Below are positions 34,582 through 46,797 of a stretch of DNA of 63,912 nt, in pieces (the stretch's first letter is position 1; each line of letters starts with the position of its first letter). Origin of the DNA: Campylobacteraceae bacterium (GTDB lineage Bacteria > Campylobacterota > Campylobacteria > Campylobacterales > Sulfurovaceae); the NCBI GenBank assembly GCA_027035765.1, contig JALVUD010000045.1:1-63912 (forward strand). The letters are read 5' to 3'. The notes beneath the pieces were generated by a model that was given only the letters and a program-made list of their open reading frames with translations, was not told the origin of the DNA and did not search any database. The position numbers were made by a program, and so were the translations under genes.

Positions 34582-35369
34582 TGCGGCGTATCGTGATCAA
34601 AGTCGGCTCCCATGTGCTGACGGAAGAGGGGACGATCGCGCTGGAGCGAATGCGGGCCCTGGTAGATTTCATCGCCGAACTGCAAAGACAGGGGCGCCAG
34701 GTGATACTGGTCAGCTCCGGCGCGGTGGCCGCCGGATACACCCAGCTGCAGCTGGATCGCAGCCGTGTAGCCGACAAGCAGGCCCTGGCGGCGATTGGGC
34801 AGCCTTATCTTCTGAAACTTTACCAGAGCAAGTTTGCCCACCACGGAATCCTCAGCGCCCAGCTGCTGCTCAGTGCGGATGATTTCGATTCCCGCCGGCG
34901 GACCCGTCATGCCCGCCATGCCGTGGAGAAGCTGCTGGAGCACGGGGTGGTCCCTATCGTCAATGAAAACGACGTGGTAGCCACTGAAGAGCTGGTTTTT
35001 GGAGACAACGACCGCCTCAGTGCCCATGTAGCCTGGTATTTTCAGGCGGATATCCTGGTGATCCTTTCGGATATCGACGGCTATTACGACAAAGACCCCC
35101 ATCGCCACGCCGATGCAAAGCTTCGAAAGGTCGTCTGCACGATCGAAGCCGGAGAGCTCGACTCCGAGTGTACCCCCCATGGACGCTTCGCTACCGGCGG
35201 GATCGTCACCAAGCTTCAGGCGGCTGACTTTCTGATGCGCCGCGGTGGCCGGATGTTTCTGGCCAGTGGGTTCGATTTGAGTGATGCCCGGAGTTATCTC
35301 CTAAGTGGTGAGCATCGCGGCGGGACACTTTTTGTCGGGCAGGATTCTGCCGATGATAGCGAGGAATAG
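34581..35369 (+). CDS. proB: glutamate 5-kinase
   Basis: The 262-residue amino acid kinase domain has '[14 protein letters not shown]', '[10 protein letters not shown]', '[11 protein letters not shown]...[11 protein letters not shown]' and '[12 protein letters not shown]'. It lacks the C-terminal PUA domain found in E. coli ProB, as in many Campylobacterota. It catalyses the first step of proline synthesis. Its ATG overlaps the obgE TAA. Confidence 0.94.
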   Translation: MRRIVIKVGSHVLTEEGTIALERMRALVDFIAELQRQGRQVILVSSGAVAAGYTQLQLDRSRVADKQALAAIGQPYLLKLYQSKFAHHGILSAQLLLSADDFDSRRRTRHARHAVEKLLEHGVVPIVNENDVVATEELVFGDNDRLSAHVAWYFQADILVILSDIDGYYDKDPHRHADAKLRKVVCTIEAGELDSECTPHGRFATGGIVTKLQAADFLMRRGGRMFLASGFDLSDARSYLLSGEHRGGTLFVGQDSADDSEE

Positions 35370-35443
35370 ACTGTTCCCGCTTTCAAAAACCGATAAACAT
35401 TGCATTTGATTATAAAGTATGGGATATATCTCAAAGGAGTGAG

Positions 35444-36355
35444 GTGAAACGGATTGTCTTTATGGGAACGCCCGACTATGCCCGGCGTATCCTGAAACGA
35501 TTGATCGAAGAGGAGGGGATCGACGTCGTCTTGGTGCTGACCCAGCCTGATCGGCCTGTGGGGAGGAAAAAGGTCTTGACACCCCCGCCAGTGAAGACTC
35601 TGGCGACGGAGAAAGGGATAGAGGTGCTTCAGCCTGAGACACTGAAGGACGAGGATATTTTGCAGCGTTTGCAGGGACTCGCTCCCGACTTCATCGTGGT
35701 GGCTGCCTACGGCCAGTTACTCCCGAAAGCGATCCTTGATCTTGCCCCCTGTATCAATCTCCACGCCTCACTGCTTCCGGCCTATCGGGGGGCTTCACCG
35801 GTGCAGCAGGTTCTGCTCAACGGTGACAGTTTCACCGGTGTTACCGCGATGCTGATGGAGGAGGGGCTCGACAGCGGGCCGGCCCTGGCCTACCGTTATG
35901 TGGCAATCGGAAAAGATACCCGTCTCCGGAGCCTCATGGAGCAGCTGACGGAAGCGGCGGCAGAGCTCACGCCGAAGGTTTTGAAGCGCTTCGAGGAGCT
36001 CCAGCCTCTGCCCCAGTTCGGAGCTCTGGCGAGCCACTGCAAAAAGATCAGGCGCAGCGATGGAGAGATTGCACTGGATGATGCCGAGGCGATCGAGCGC
36101 AAATATCGGGCCTTCGAGGGGTGGCCGGGGATCTTCCTCTCCGGCGGTCTCAAACTGAATGTCATCGAAGTCCCTGATGTCGCGTCACCTCACCGCCCCG
36201 GTGAAATCCTTGCGATAGGCGACGAAACGATCGATGTGGGATGCCGGCGGGGAATACTGCGGATAGTGAGCCTCCAGCCCACCGGCAAAAAGGCGATGAG
36301 CGGCCGGGCCTATTGCGTCGGAAGGGGGTTGAAGGTTGGAGATTCTCTCCTTTGA
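35444..36355 (+). CDS. fmt: methionyl-tRNA formyltransferase
   Basis: The 303-residue protein has 'IVFMGTPDYARRIL', the folate-site motif 'NLHASLLPAYRGASPVQQ' with conserved Asn and His, and 'TAMLMEEGLDSGP'. It formylates initiator Met-tRNA. The start is GTG, with AAAGGAG upstream. The gene's 3' end overlaps birA by 20 bases. Confidence 0.95.
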   Translation: MKRIVFMGTPDYARRILKRLIEEEGIDVVLVLTQPDRPVGRKKVLTPPPVKTLATEKGIEVLQPETLKDEDILQRLQGLAPDFIVVAAYGQLLPKAILDLAPCINLHASLLPAYRGASPVQQVLLNGDSFTGVTAMLMEEGLDSGPALAYRYVAIGKDTRLRSLMEQLTEAAAELTPKVLKRFEELQPLPQFGALASHCKKIRRSDGEIALDDAEAIERKYRAFEGWPGIFLSGGLKLNVIEVPDVASPHRPGEILAIGDETIDVGCRRGILRIVSLQPTGKKAMSGRAYCVGRGLKVGDSLL

Positions 36356-36971
36356 AAACCTTCCTTCCACTCAGCGCTGGCTGACCGAGGCGATCCGCAG
36401 CGGCAAGATTGCGGAGCCAATAGCGGTCCTGACCCGGGAGCAGACTGATGGGGTCGGCAGTCGCGACAACCGGTGGATCGGTTATCCGGGAAACTTCTTC
36501 GCTTCCATCGCACTGCGGGAGTCGGATTTGCCGGAGGATCTTCCCCCGTCGGCAGCATCGATCTATTTCGGATGGGTGATGAGAGAGCTGCTTCGGGAGT
36601 TGGGACAACCGGTTTGGCTCAAGTGGCCCAATGACCTCTATCTGGGATCCAAAAAGGCCGGAGGGGTGATCACGACCCGTCTGCGTTCTTTCTATGTAGC
36701 CGGCATTGGTGTCAATCTCCAAAAAAGTGAAAAAAACTTCGCCGCCCTTGAGACGGAGCTTTCGCCGATGATATTACTTGATATGTATCTCCAGCGGCTG
36801 GAGAGTGCGCCGAAATGGAAGGAACTCTTTAGGAAGTACCGGTTAGAATTTGAGAGATCACGCCCCTTTGGTACTCACCGGGGAGCGGAGTTTATAAGTC
36901 TTGAAAAGGCCCAACTTATGGAAGACGGGTCGATAATGCTCGATGGAGAAAGGATCGTGGAATTACGATGA
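36336..36971 (+). CDS. birA: biotin--[acetyl-CoA-carboxylase] ligase
   Basis: The 211-residue protein has 'LPSTQRWL', '[21 protein letters not shown]', '[17 protein letters not shown]' and 'YVAGIGVNL'. There is no N-terminal helix-turn-helix, so it is a class I ligase without repressor function. The GRGR-like loop appears as GVGSRDN. The start is TTG within the end of fmt; its TGA overlaps the parA ATG. Confidence 0.92.
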   Translation: MEILSFENLPSTQRWLTEAIRSGKIAEPIAVLTREQTDGVGSRDNRWIGYPGNFFASIALRESDLPEDLPPSAASIYFGWVMRELLRELGQPVWLKWPNDLYLGSKKAGGVITTRLRSFYVAGIGVNLQKSEKNFAALETELSPMILLDMYLQRLESAPKWKELFRKYRLEFERSRPFGTHRGAEFISLEKAQLMEDGSIMLDGERIVELR

Positions 36972-37750
36972 GTGAAGTGATTAGCATTGCCAATCAGAAA
37001 GGGGGAGTCGGCAAGACCACGACAGCGGTCAATCTGGCCGCCTCCCTGGCCGAAGAGGGGAAGCGGGTTCTACTCATTGATGTGGATCCCCAGTCCAACG
37101 CCACCACCAACCTCGGCTTCAGTCGCAATGATTACGAGTTCAACATCTACCATGTGCTTATCGGCAGCAAAAAGATGGAGGAGATCATCCTCAAAACCGC
37201 GGTCAAACGACTGCATCTGGCTCCTTCCAATATCGGCCTGGTTGGAATCGAAAAGGATTTTTACGGGAGCCGGAAGCGCAACCGGGAGATGATTCTGAGC
37301 AAAGCGATCGCCGGGATCCGGGAGAAATACGACTACATCATTATCGATTCTCCCCCGGCTCTGGGGCCGATCACCATCAACGCTCTGAGTGCCTCCGATT
37401 CGGTGATCATCCCCATTCAGTGCGAGTTCTTCGCTCTGGAAGGGTTGGCGCAGCTGCTCAATACCGTCTCCCTCCTGCGCAAAACCATCAATCCCAAACT
37501 CAGGATCAAAGGGTTCCTGCCGACGATGTATTCGGGTCAGAACAACCTCTCCAAACAGGTGCTGGCGGATCTGGAACACCATTTCCGTGACAAACTCTTC
37601 ACCCGGAAAAAGAACGACTTCATCGTCGTGCCACGCAACGTCAAAGTGGCGGAGAGCCCCAGCTTCGGCAAACCGGTCATCCACTACGCCGCCGGCTCCA
37701 AAGGTTCCAAAGCCTACAAAGCCCTGGCGGAAGCGATTCTGAGGAGCTGA
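36968..37750 (+). CDS. parA: chromosome partitioning ATPase ParA (Soj)
   Basis: The 260-residue protein has the deviant Walker A motif KGGVGKTT at 11-18, '[18 protein letters not shown]' and '[14 protein letters not shown]'. It works with ParB to move origin regions. It overlaps birA by ATGA and is separated from parB by one base. No clear parS 16-mer was found in the window. Confidence 0.96.
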   Translation: MSEVISIANQKGGVGKTTTAVNLAASLAEEGKRVLLIDVDPQSNATTNLGFSRNDYEFNIYHVLIGSKKMEEIILKTAVKRLHLAPSNIGLVGIEKDFYGSRKRNREMILSKAIAGIREKYDYIIIDSPPALGPITINALSASDSVIIPIQCEFFALEGLAQLLNTVSLLRKTINPKLRIKGFLPTMYSGQNNLSKQVLADLEHHFRDKLFTRKKNDFIVVPRNVKVAESPSFGKPVIHYAAGSKGSKAYKALAEAILRS

Positions 37751-37751
37751 G

Positions 37752-38633
37752 ATGGCGCTGGGCAAGGGACTGGGGGCCATCCTCGAAGAGGTGGGGCAGG
37801 CCTATGAGACCGAACTGAGCGAGGGGGAACTCTCCGAAAAGGAGCTGGGGGAGGAGGTACGGGAACTGCCGGTGGAGACCATCGATCCCAATCCCTATCA
37901 GCCCCGCAAGGATTTCGATCCCCAACGCCTGGAGGAGCTGGGAGAGTCGATTCGACGTCACGGCCTGCTGCAACCGGTGGTAGTCATCCCCAACGGAGAT
38001 CGATGGATCCTGGTGGCAGGAGAACGTCGACTGCGGGCTCACAAACTTATCGGAGCTTCGACAATCCGTGCCATCGTAGCGGATGTGGATCTGGACCGTC
38101 TGCGGATGCGGGAGCTGGCCCTGGTGGAGAACATCCAGCGGGAGAATCTCAATCCCATCGAACTCGCCGAAGCCTATCGCGAACTTCTGGAGGTCCACGG
38201 GATTACCCACGAAGAGCTGGCGGCCATCGTCCACAAAAGCCGTTCCCAGATCACCAATACCCTGCGGCTGCTTTCCCTTTCGGACTATGCCCGAAAAGCC
38301 CTGACCGAAGGGCGTCTCAGCCAGGGGCATGCCAAAGTACTGTTGGCGCTTCCCGAAGCGAAACAGCGTGTTATCGTCGACACGATCGCAGGACAGAAGC
38401 TGAGTGTCCGGGAGACGGAGGAGCTGGTCAAACGGACGCGGGAAGGCGTCTCCTCGCGCAAGTCCGACAAGTCTTCTCCTCCCTCCCCGCAGTCGGATCC
38501 CAAACTCCTGAAGCGTCTTGAAAAACTGCTTCCCTTCCCCCATCGACTGACCCGCAAGGGGCTGGAGATCAGACTCCCGGATGAGGAGAGTCTGAAAGCC
38601 TTTATCGATTTTTTGGACAAAAACGATCGATAA
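37752..38633 (+). CDS. parB: chromosome partitioning protein ParB (Spo0J)
   Basis: The 293-residue protein has an N-terminal CTPase/ParB domain with 'PNPYQPRKDF', 'LLQPVVV' and 'AGERRLRAHK', then 'ALVENIQRENLNPIELAEAY' and a helix-turn-helix (KSRSQITNTLRLL). The C-terminal region is shorter and Ser/Pro-rich before the dimer domain. It binds parS. Confidence 0.95.
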   Translation: MALGKGLGAILEEVGQAYETELSEGELSEKELGEEVRELPVETIDPNPYQPRKDFDPQRLEELGESIRRHGLLQPVVVIPNGDRWILVAGERRLRAHKLIGASTIRAIVADVDLDRLRMRELALVENIQRENLNPIELAEAYRELLEVHGITHEELAAIVHKSRSQITNTLRLLSLSDYARKALTEGRLSQGHAKVLLALPEAKQRVIVDTIAGQKLSVRETEELVKRTREGVSSRKSDKSSPPSPQSDPKLLKRLEKLLPFPHRLTRKGLEIRLPDEESLKAFIDFLDKNDR

Positions 38634-38698
38634 GCCCTGCTTAACCCTTATTTAAAACGCAAGATGATAAAATGCGTCAATTTTTACGAGGAGTGCCG

Positions 38699-39121
38699 AT
38701 GCTTGAACTACATCCGTTCCTGATGGGGATCGTTCTGCTGATCTTTTTCTTCCTGATCTATCAGCTCAATGACCGACTCTACGGACCGCTTTTGCGATTC
38801 ATGGATGATCGGGATCAGACCATTGCCCGGGATCTCGAAGCGGCGAACAATCTCAGCAGTGGAAGCGAAGAACTGCTGGCCCAGGCCCAGGCAAAACTGG
38901 AAGAGGCCCGGAGCGAAGCCGCCCGGATCCGTCAGACAGCTGTCCAGGTGGTCAAAGAGGAGAATGCGGCGGCACTGGCAGCCAAACAAGAGACACTCGA
39001 GGAGGAGTATCGCCGTTTCACCGAACGGTTGGCAGAGGAGAGGGAGAGCCTGAAGTCTACAGTGCTTTCTCAACTGCCGCTGATCAAAGAGAGTCTCAAA
39101 GCAAAATTCAGCCAAATCTGA
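38699..39121 (+). CDS. atpF': F0F1 ATP synthase subunit B'
   Basis: The 140-residue protein starts at MLELHPFLMG with a single N-terminal membrane helix and a long charged coiled coil. ATG 38699 is chosen over the in-frame ATG at 38672 because GAGGAG precedes it and the membrane segment then sits at the N-terminus. Two different b-type subunits (b' and b) in tandem are typical of Campylobacterota. It is first in the main ATP synthase operon. Confidence 0.9.
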   Translation: MLELHPFLMGIVLLIFFFLIYQLNDRLYGPLLRFMDDRDQTIARDLEAANNLSSGSEELLAQAQAKLEEARSEAARIRQTAVQVVKEENAAALAAKQETLEEEYRRFTERLAEERESLKSTVLSQLPLIKESLKAKFSQI

Positions 39122-39136
39122 GGGAGAGGATTGAGT

Positions 39137-39688
39137 ATGAAAAGAACCTTCATAAGCCTTCTTGCTGTTCTGGCCGTCCCGGCGTTTATGCTGGTTGCCG
39201 GTGAAGCAGAGGGAGCCAGTCACTACGCATCGATCGCAGGCCGCAGCACAGATTTCGTCCCGCGGGTCTTCAACTTTCTGATTTTTGCGGCGCTGATCTA
39301 CTACCTGGTTGCCGATCCGATCCGGAACTTCTTTCGGGAACGCCGGGAGAAAATTGCGGCACAGCTGACTGAAATCGAGAACCGCCTCCAGGCGGCCAAA
39401 GAGGCCAAAAAAACCGCTGAACAGGCCCTGGCCGAAAGTGAGAAAAAAGCCAAAGAGATTCTGGAAGATGCTCGAAAAGAGGCGGAGATCCTCTCAGAGC
39501 GATACCGGGAGCTCGGCAGCAGGGAGCTGAGCGCCCTTGAGCAGCAGTATCGGGAACGGATGGAGACGGAAGAGCGTAAAATGCAGCGGGAGACCATTGT
39601 TTCGCTCCTGGATGAAAATATCAGTCCCGAGGATATCCCCCTGACCGGATCCCAGATCATTGACACTCTTGCAAAGAAGGTGGCTTAA
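39137..39688 (+). CDS. atpF: F0F1 ATP synthase subunit B
   Basis: The 183-residue protein has an N-terminal cleavable-looking hydrophobic segment (MKRTFISLLAVLAVPAFMLV) followed by a second membrane segment (FNFLIFAALIYYLVADPI) and a long coiled coil. The extra N-terminal segment is a known feature of Campylobacterota b subunits. The start is ATG 39137 with GAGAGGA upstream. The stop abuts atpH. Confidence 0.92.
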   Translation: MKRTFISLLAVLAVPAFMLVAGEAEGASHYASIAGRSTDFVPRVFNFLIFAALIYYLVADPIRNFFRERREKIAAQLTEIENRLQAAKEAKKTAEQALAESEKKAKEILEDARKEAEILSERYRELGSRELSALEQQYRERMETEERKMQRETIVSLLDENISPEDIPLTGSQIIDTLAKKVA

Positions 39689-40222
39689 ATGAATGAACTC
39701 ATTGCCAAACGATATGCCAAGGCATTGCGGGAATTGATCCCCGAAAAAGAGCTTCCGGAGCAGCTTCGGCTCCTTCGTACACTGGAAGCTTCATTTTTCG
39801 ACCCCAAGGTGGAGGAGCTCGTACGTTCTCCGCTGGTACGGGGGACGGAGAAGTTTCACCTGCTGGTCGAACCTCTCAAAGAGAAGATTGATCCCCGGCT
39901 GTACCGCCTTTTGGAGGTAATGAGCGAAAAGGGACGGCTCGATCTCATCCCGGCTCTTGCCGAGATTCTCGATTTTGAAATCAAACGTCTTCAAAACCGC
40001 TTTGAAGGAACGGTGGAGGCGGACTGCAAGCTTCCCAAAGAGAAACTTGCCGAACTCGAAACGGCTCTGGAACACTACAGCGGAGCGAAAATTACACTGA
40101 AGCAGACCGGTAAGAAGAGTGACGGTCTCAAAGTAGAGGTGGACGATCTGGGCCTGGAACTCAATGTCTCCAAATCCCGGCTCAAGTCCGAACTGTTGGA
40201 TTTTATCCAGCGGGCACTCTAG
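39689..40222 (+). CDS. atpH: F0F1 ATP synthase subunit delta
   Basis: The 177-residue protein starts MNELIAKRYAKALREL, the AKRYAKAL motif of the delta N-terminal domain that binds alpha subunits. The C-terminal part has 'LKVEVDDLGLELNVSKSRLKSEL'. It connects F1 to the b stalk. It starts one base after the atpF stop. Confidence 0.92.
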   Translation: MNELIAKRYAKALRELIPEKELPEQLRLLRTLEASFFDPKVEELVRSPLVRGTEKFHLLVEPLKEKIDPRLYRLLEVMSEKGRLDLIPALAEILDFEIKRLQNRFEGTVEADCKLPKEKLAELETALEHYSGAKITLKQTGKKSDGLKVEVDDLGLELNVSKSRLKSELLDFIQRAL

Positions 40223-40252
40223 AACAAAGCAAACTTACAGAAAGGAGCAGCA

Positions 40253-41767
40253 GTGGCAGCGAAATTGCAAGCGGATGAGATCAGTTCCATTATCAAGGAA
40301 CGGATCGAAAATTTCGAACTGAATGTAGATATCAACGAAGTGGGGAAGGTCATCGGAATCGGTGACGGAATTGCCAGAGTCTATGGCCTCAGCAACGTCA
40401 TGGCCGGGGAAATGGTCGAATTTGAAAACGGCACAAAGGGGCAGGTTCTCAACCTGGAAGAGTCCAGTGTCGGTATCGTCGTCCTGGGGGAATACTCCGA
40501 CATCCGTGAGGGAATGAGTGTCAAACGTCTGGGAGCACTTCTGGAGATTCCTGTCGGTGACGGTCTTGTCGGACGTGTCGTCAATCCTCTGGGAGAGCCG
40601 CTCGACGGCAAAGGCCCCATTGAGGCGAGTGAGAAACGTTTTGTCGAGGAGAAGGCTCCCGGCATCATGGCGAGAAAATCGGTTCATGAACCTCTCCAAA
40701 CCGGTATCAAAGCGATTGATGCCCTGGTACCCGTCGGCCGTGGACAGCGCGAGCTGATTATCGGGGACCGTCAGACAGGTAAAACCACCCTGGCCATCGA
40801 CACCATCATCAACCAGAAGGGTCAGGATGTCATCTGTATCTATGTGGCGATTGGACAGAAGCAGTCCACGGTCGCTTCTCTGGTGAAAAAACTGGAAGAG
40901 AATGGGGCGATGGACTATACTATCGTCGTCAATGCCGGAGCTTCCGATCCCTCCGCTCTGCAGTATCTGGCTCCCTACGCCGGCGTCACCATGGCCGAAT
41001 ATTATCGGGACAGCGGCCGCCATGCGGTTATTTTTTACGATGATCTCTCCAAGCATGCGGTCGCCTATCGTGAGATGTCCCTGATTCTTCGCCGCCCCCC
41101 GGGCCGCGAAGCCTATCCCGGTGATGTTTTCTATCTCCACTCCCGCTTGCTGGAGCGTGCAGCCAAGTTGAGCGACGAATTGGGAGCCGGATCGATCACC
41201 GCCTTCCCCATTATCGAAACTCAGGCCGGGGATGTCTCCGCTTACATCCCCACCAACGTCATCTCCATTACCGATGGCCAGATCTTCCTGGAGACCGATC
41301 TTTTCAACTCCGGTATCCGTCCGGCGATCAACGTCGGTCTCTCTGTCTCCCGGGTCGGGGGTGCCGCCCAGATCAAAGCGATCAAAAAAGTTTCCGGTAC
41401 CCTGCGTCTGGACCTGGCCTCCTATCGGGAACTCCAGGCCTTTGCTCAGTTTGCCAGCGATCTTGACGAGCACAGCCGCCATCAGCTGGAGCGGGGAGCC
41501 CGGATGACGGAGCTGCTGAAGCAGCCTCCCTATTCTCCGATCCCTGTCGAGAAACAGACTGTCATCATCTATGCCGGAACCAAAGGGTATCTGGACGATA
41601 TCCCGGTTTCCGAGATTACCCGTTTTGAGCGGGAGTTCTACACCTTCCTGGATGCCAAATACAGCAATATCCTGGAGAGTATCCGTGAGAGCAAAGAGCT
41701 CAAAAGTGATACCGAAGAGGAACTCAAAAAAGCGATCGAGGATTTCAAGTCCCAGTTTGCAGCATAA
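40253..41767 (+). CDS. atpA: F0F1 ATP synthase subunit alpha
   Basis: The 504-residue protein has the P-loop GDRQTGKT at 171-178 and the alpha signature '[17 protein letters not shown]'. It is the non-catalytic nucleotide-binding subunit. The start is GTG with AAAGGAG upstream. Confidence 0.98.
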   Translation: MAAKLQADEISSIIKERIENFELNVDINEVGKVIGIGDGIARVYGLSNVMAGEMVEFENGTKGQVLNLEESSVGIVVLGEYSDIREGMSVKRLGALLEIPVGDGLVGRVVNPLGEPLDGKGPIEASEKRFVEEKAPGIMARKSVHEPLQTGIKAIDALVPVGRGQRELIIGDRQTGKTTLAIDTIINQKGQDVICIYVAIGQKQSTVASLVKKLEENGAMDYTIVVNAGASDPSALQYLAPYAGVTMAEYYRDSGRHAVIFYDDLSKHAVAYREMSLILRRPPGREAYPGDVFYLHSRLLERAAKLSDELGAGSITAFPIIETQAGDVSAYIPTNVISITDGQIFLETDLFNSGIRPAINVGLSVSRVGGAAQIKAIKKVSGTLRLDLASYRELQAFAQFASDLDEHSRHQLERGARMTELLKQPPYSPIPVEKQTVIIYAGTKGYLDDIPVSEITRFEREFYTFLDAKYSNILESIRESKELKSDTEEELKKAIEDFKSQFAA

Positions 41768-41782
41768 TCCAAGGTTGAACCT

Positions 41783-44093
<2,311 letters not shown>

Positions 44094-44109
44094 GCCTCAA
44101 AGGATCTCT

Positions 44110-44496
44110 ATGAAAACCATGAAACTCGAGATCGTCACCCCCAACGGCCTCATCTACGAAGGGGATGTCAAAATGGTCACTCTCCCCGGCAAGGAAGGGG
44201 AGTTCGGTGTCCTTCCCGATCATGCGTCCCTTGTCTCACTTCTGGAGACCGGTGTGATTACCGTGGAGACCGCTGACGGGAAAGAGATTATGATCGCCAT
44301 CAACCACGGCTATGTCAAAGTCGATGAGAACAAGGTCAGCTGTATCGTCGACGGCGCCGTGCTGATCAGCGACGAAGAGGGCAGTCTGAGCGAACGGATG
44401 GCCGAGGCCAAAGAGCTTTTGCAAAAGGCCCAGACTTCCGATGTGGCCATCGCTGCGGCAGTCAGCAAGGTCGAATCGATCAAGAAATCCTACTGA
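44110..44496 (+). CDS. atpC: F0F1 ATP synthase subunit epsilon
   Basis: The 128-residue protein starts MKTMKLEIVTPNGLIYEGDV and has the beta-sandwich motif 'LPGKEGEFGVLPDHASLVSLL' and a C-terminal helical hairpin. It belongs to the central stalk and can inhibit ATP hydrolysis. tolQ starts one base after its stop. Confidence 0.95.
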   Translation: MKTMKLEIVTPNGLIYEGDVKMVTLPGKEGEFGVLPDHASLVSLLETGVITVETADGKEIMIAINHGYVKVDENKVSCIVDGAVLISDEEGSLSERMAEAKELLQKAQTSDVAIAAAVSKVESIKKSY

Positions 44497-44497
44497 C

Positions 44498-45076
44498 GTG
44501 GGTTCTCTCTCCTCCTATCTATTACACAGCAGCGCCATCACCTGGATGGTGCTGCTTGTCCTCTCACTCTATTTCATTGCAACTTTCTGGATCTTTATCT
44601 ACCGTTACCGACTTATCAGCCGACGACTTCGATCCGAATCACGCTCTTTGAGTCGACTCTACATGGGCCGCAGTGAAAATGTCTCTCCCGACTCTCTTCT
44701 GGCGGGCTATCTTCAGCAGATCGGTGTGGTCAGTGCCGAAGTCCTCAAGGCCGCTTCCAACGATGCGGTCCGCAGTGCCACCAGAGGATTGACCCAGCTA
44801 TCCATTATGGCGTCCACCTCACCGTTTATCGGCCTTTTTGGAACCGTTGTCGGCATTCTGGAAGCCTTCGGTCGTCTGGGGACCCAAAAGAGCGCTTCGC
44901 TCTCCGTGGTCGCTCCGGCGATCAGTGAAGCTCTGGTGGCGACGGCGGCGGGGATTTTCGTTGCGGTCTTTGCCTACGCCTTTCATCTTCTGCTCAAGCG
45001 CAAGGCCTACGAGCTCCAGTCCCTGCTGGAATCCCAGTCGGAGATCATCCTGGCCCAACGGCAACGGGAGGCCTGA
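44498..45076 (+). CDS. tolQ: TolQ/ExbB/MotA-family proton channel protein
   Basis: The 192-residue protein begins at GTG 44498, right after atpC. It has three membrane segments: 'AITWMVLLVLSLYFIATFWIF', 'STSPFIGLFGTVVGILEAF' and 'AISEALVATAAGIFVAVFAYAF', with the ExbB/TolQ motif GLFGTVxGI. With TolR it uses proton flow to energise TolA. The position after atpC and before tolR and tolA is the standard Campylobacterota Tol locus, so TolQ is preferred to ExbB. Confidence 0.85.
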   Translation: MGSLSSYLLHSSAITWMVLLVLSLYFIATFWIFIYRYRLISRRLRSESRSLSRLYMGRSENVSPDSLLAGYLQQIGVVSAEVLKAASNDAVRSATRGLTQLSIMASTSPFIGLFGTVVGILEAFGRLGTQKSASLSVVAPAISEALVATAAGIFVAVFAYAFHLLLKRKAYELQSLLESQSEIILAQRQREA

Positions 45077-45077
45077 G

Positions 45078-45464
45078 ATGTTCCATTGGGATGACGATCC
45101 CGATCTGAATATCACCCCCTTCGTCGATGTGATGCTGGTTTTGATGGCAATATTGATGGTGACGGCGCCCACTATTACTTATCAGGAACAGATCACTCTG
45201 CCCAAAGGGACCCGCAGCAAAAAAGTGGAGAAAGTTCCCAGTATTACCATCCGGATGGACCGTCACCGCAAGATCTACCTGGGAAACGATATCTACTCCC
45301 TACGGGACTTTGCCGACAACTTCATGCTCAAATCTTCCACGATGAACAAAAAGAGTGACGTCTATATCCGCGCGGATGAGTCCCTGCCCTACAAAGATGT
45401 GATCTATCTGCTCAAGACGGTCAAAGAGGCAGGCTTCCCAAGGGTATCACTGCTGACGGAATGA
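45078..45464 (+). CDS. tolR: TolR/ExbD-family protein
   Basis: The 128-residue protein has one N-terminal membrane segment with the functional Asp in 'NITPFVDVMLVLMAILMVTAP', followed by a periplasmic domain ending 'YLLKTVKEAGFPRVSLLTE'. It forms the proton channel with TolQ. The ATG lies one base after the tolQ stop, and the stop overlaps the tolA start. Confidence 0.87.
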   Translation: MFHWDDDPDLNITPFVDVMLVLMAILMVTAPTITYQEQITLPKGTRSKKVEKVPSITIRMDRHRKIYLGNDIYSLRDFADNFMLKSSTMNKKSDVYIRADESLPYKDVIYLLKTVKEAGFPRVSLLTE

Positions 45465-46153
45465 TGCGGGATAAAATTTTCGCCGGAATAGCGGCTGTGA
45501 TCATCTATCTGACTGTCATCGTTCTGATCCTCTACTATTTCGGTTTTCATCACAGCGAAAAATCGACCCATTTTGTCATTAAAAACCGAAAAGGCATTGC
45601 AGTTTCGCTGGCGGGCCCTCCTCATCAAAGTCCCCCGAAACCTGTAGCAAAAAGTCCGGTCAAAAAGCGACGCCACCCCAAACCGCGCAATATCACCGCA
45701 CCCAAAAAAAACACTGTACAACGTCCGGTCAAGAAGAGTACGAAGGTACGTAAGCCCGACACCAAGAAACTCTTCAGCCATGTCAAAGTCCCGCCTCGCA
45801 ATGCTACGAAGCCCCATCCGCGTAGGGGAAGTGCCGGAGAGAAGAAACAGGGAGTGCAAACTCTGAAAAAGAGTCGGAATGAAAGCGGCGTGGAGAACGC
45901 CTATCTAGCCAAAGTCGAAAACCTGCTCAAGGGATGGCCGGCTCAGGCCAATTTCGCCGGGGAAGAGATCGACATACACCTGAAGATCTACCCGGACGGG
46001 CGTTTCGACTACAGGATCCTGCGACTTTCGGGAAATCCTGACTTTAATCATGAGCTGATCAATTATCTCAAACAGCTCCAACGTTTCGGATTCGGACCCC
46101 ACTCCCACGGCAAACCCTACGACATCGAAGTGAAATTCATCGCCCACCCGTGA
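45461..46153 (+). CDS. tolA: TolA/TonB-like energy transducer
   Basis: The 230-residue protein has an N-terminal membrane anchor (about 8-27), a Pro/Lys/Arg-rich periplasmic linker (about 45-135, with PPKPVAKSPVKKRRHPKPR) and a C-terminal TonB/TolA-type domain (about 145-230; 'IDIHLKIYPDGRFDYRIL'). It would reach across the periplasm to TolB/Pal. In most Campylobacterota tolB and pal follow; here a promoter region and a MOSC gene follow instead. Confidence 0.78.
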   Translation: MMRDKIFAGIAAVIIYLTVIVLILYYFGFHHSEKSTHFVIKNRKGIAVSLAGPPHQSPPKPVAKSPVKKRRHPKPRNITAPKKNTVQRPVKKSTKVRKPDTKKLFSHVKVPPRNATKPHPRRGSAGEKKQGVQTLKKSRNESGVENAYLAKVENLLKGWPAQANFAGEEIDIHLKIYPDGRFDYRILRLSGNPDFNHELINYLKQLQRFGFGPHSHGKPYDIEVKFIAHP

Positions 46154-46214
46154 CATATTTTCCTCGATGTTCACTCTCTATATCTCCTGGAAAGATTTGG
46201 AAATCCCCGTGTGA

Positions 46215-46220
46215 TATAAT
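46215..46220 (+). promoter_or_regulatory. -10 box of the MOSC gene
   Basis: TATAAT preceded by TGA lies 30 bases before the ATG, in the gap after tolA. It marks the end of the atp-tol transcription unit and the start of a new one. Confidence 0.55.
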
Positions 46221-46250
46221 CGGCAATATTTTTTCAAGGATAAGAGAGTA

Positions 46251-46682
46251 ATGGAGATCCTGCGACTTTTTCTGGCAGAACCCGAGACAAAAGGACGGAA
46301 AGAGTGTTCGGCGCTTACCCTGGACCAGGAGGGGGTGATCGGAGACAAATTTTACGGACGGAAAGCAGACCGATCGGTGCTGGTGACCGGACCTGTCGCC
46401 TACCATACGGCTAATCTTGAGGGGATTAGTCTTGATCCCGGTGATCTGGGAGAGAATATTCTTTTGGATCTGGATACACGCCAGCTTGATCCAGGGGATC
46501 GTCTCGTGGCTGGCGAGGTGATTCTGGAAGTGAGCCGCCGTTGCCCGATCTGTGAACATCTCGCGATATATGATTCCCGATTGCCCCAATTGGTGAAAGA
46601 TACACGCGGTGTCTATCTTCGGGTACTCCGGGGAGGCAAACTGGTACGAGGAGAGCGAATGAAGCTTGTAAAGTCCGCATAG
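46251..46682 (+). CDS. MOSC domain-containing protein
   Basis: The 143-residue protein consists of a MOSC (molybdenum cofactor sulfurase C-terminal) domain with the conserved Cys in 'RRCPICEHLA' and the 'GVIGDKFYGRKADRSVLV' and 'DLGENILLDL' motifs. MOSC proteins bind Mo cofactor or handle sulfur; stand-alone ones are linked to purine-analogue resistance or thiol adduct metabolism. The exact substrate is unknown. Confidence 0.82.
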   Translation: MEILRLFLAEPETKGRKECSALTLDQEGVIGDKFYGRKADRSVLVTGPVAYHTANLEGISLDPGDLGENILLDLDTRQLDPGDRLVAGEVILEVSRRCPICEHLAIYDSRLPQLVKDTRGVYLRVLRGGKLVRGERMKLVKSA

Positions 46683-46741
46683 TGACACACTTATTCCGCC
46701 ATTCTTTTAGTCATATCGACTAAACTAACCTTCGTTAACTC

Positions 46742-46770
46742 TTGAAATATTTCTCAATCTGATGTAAAAT
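46742..46770 (+). promoter_or_regulatory. sigma-70 promoter of htpG
   Basis: TTGAAA at 46742-46747 and TAAAAT at 46765-46770 have a 17-bp spacer. The start site would be about 20 bases before the ATG. No heat-shock operator was found. Confidence 0.65.
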
Positions 46771-46797
46771 ACTTCAAAAATTCTTCAGGAGTTCGAG

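Noticed and set aside
36968-38700. parS sites near parA-parB
   Set aside because: No sequence close to the TGTTTCACGTGAAACA consensus was found by eye around parAB or elsewhere in the window.
39137-39200. Possible exported protein instead of ATP synthase b, because of the signal-like N-terminus
   Set aside because: The second membrane segment, coiled coil, length and operon position identify subunit b. An extra N-terminal hydrophobic segment is normal for this phylum.
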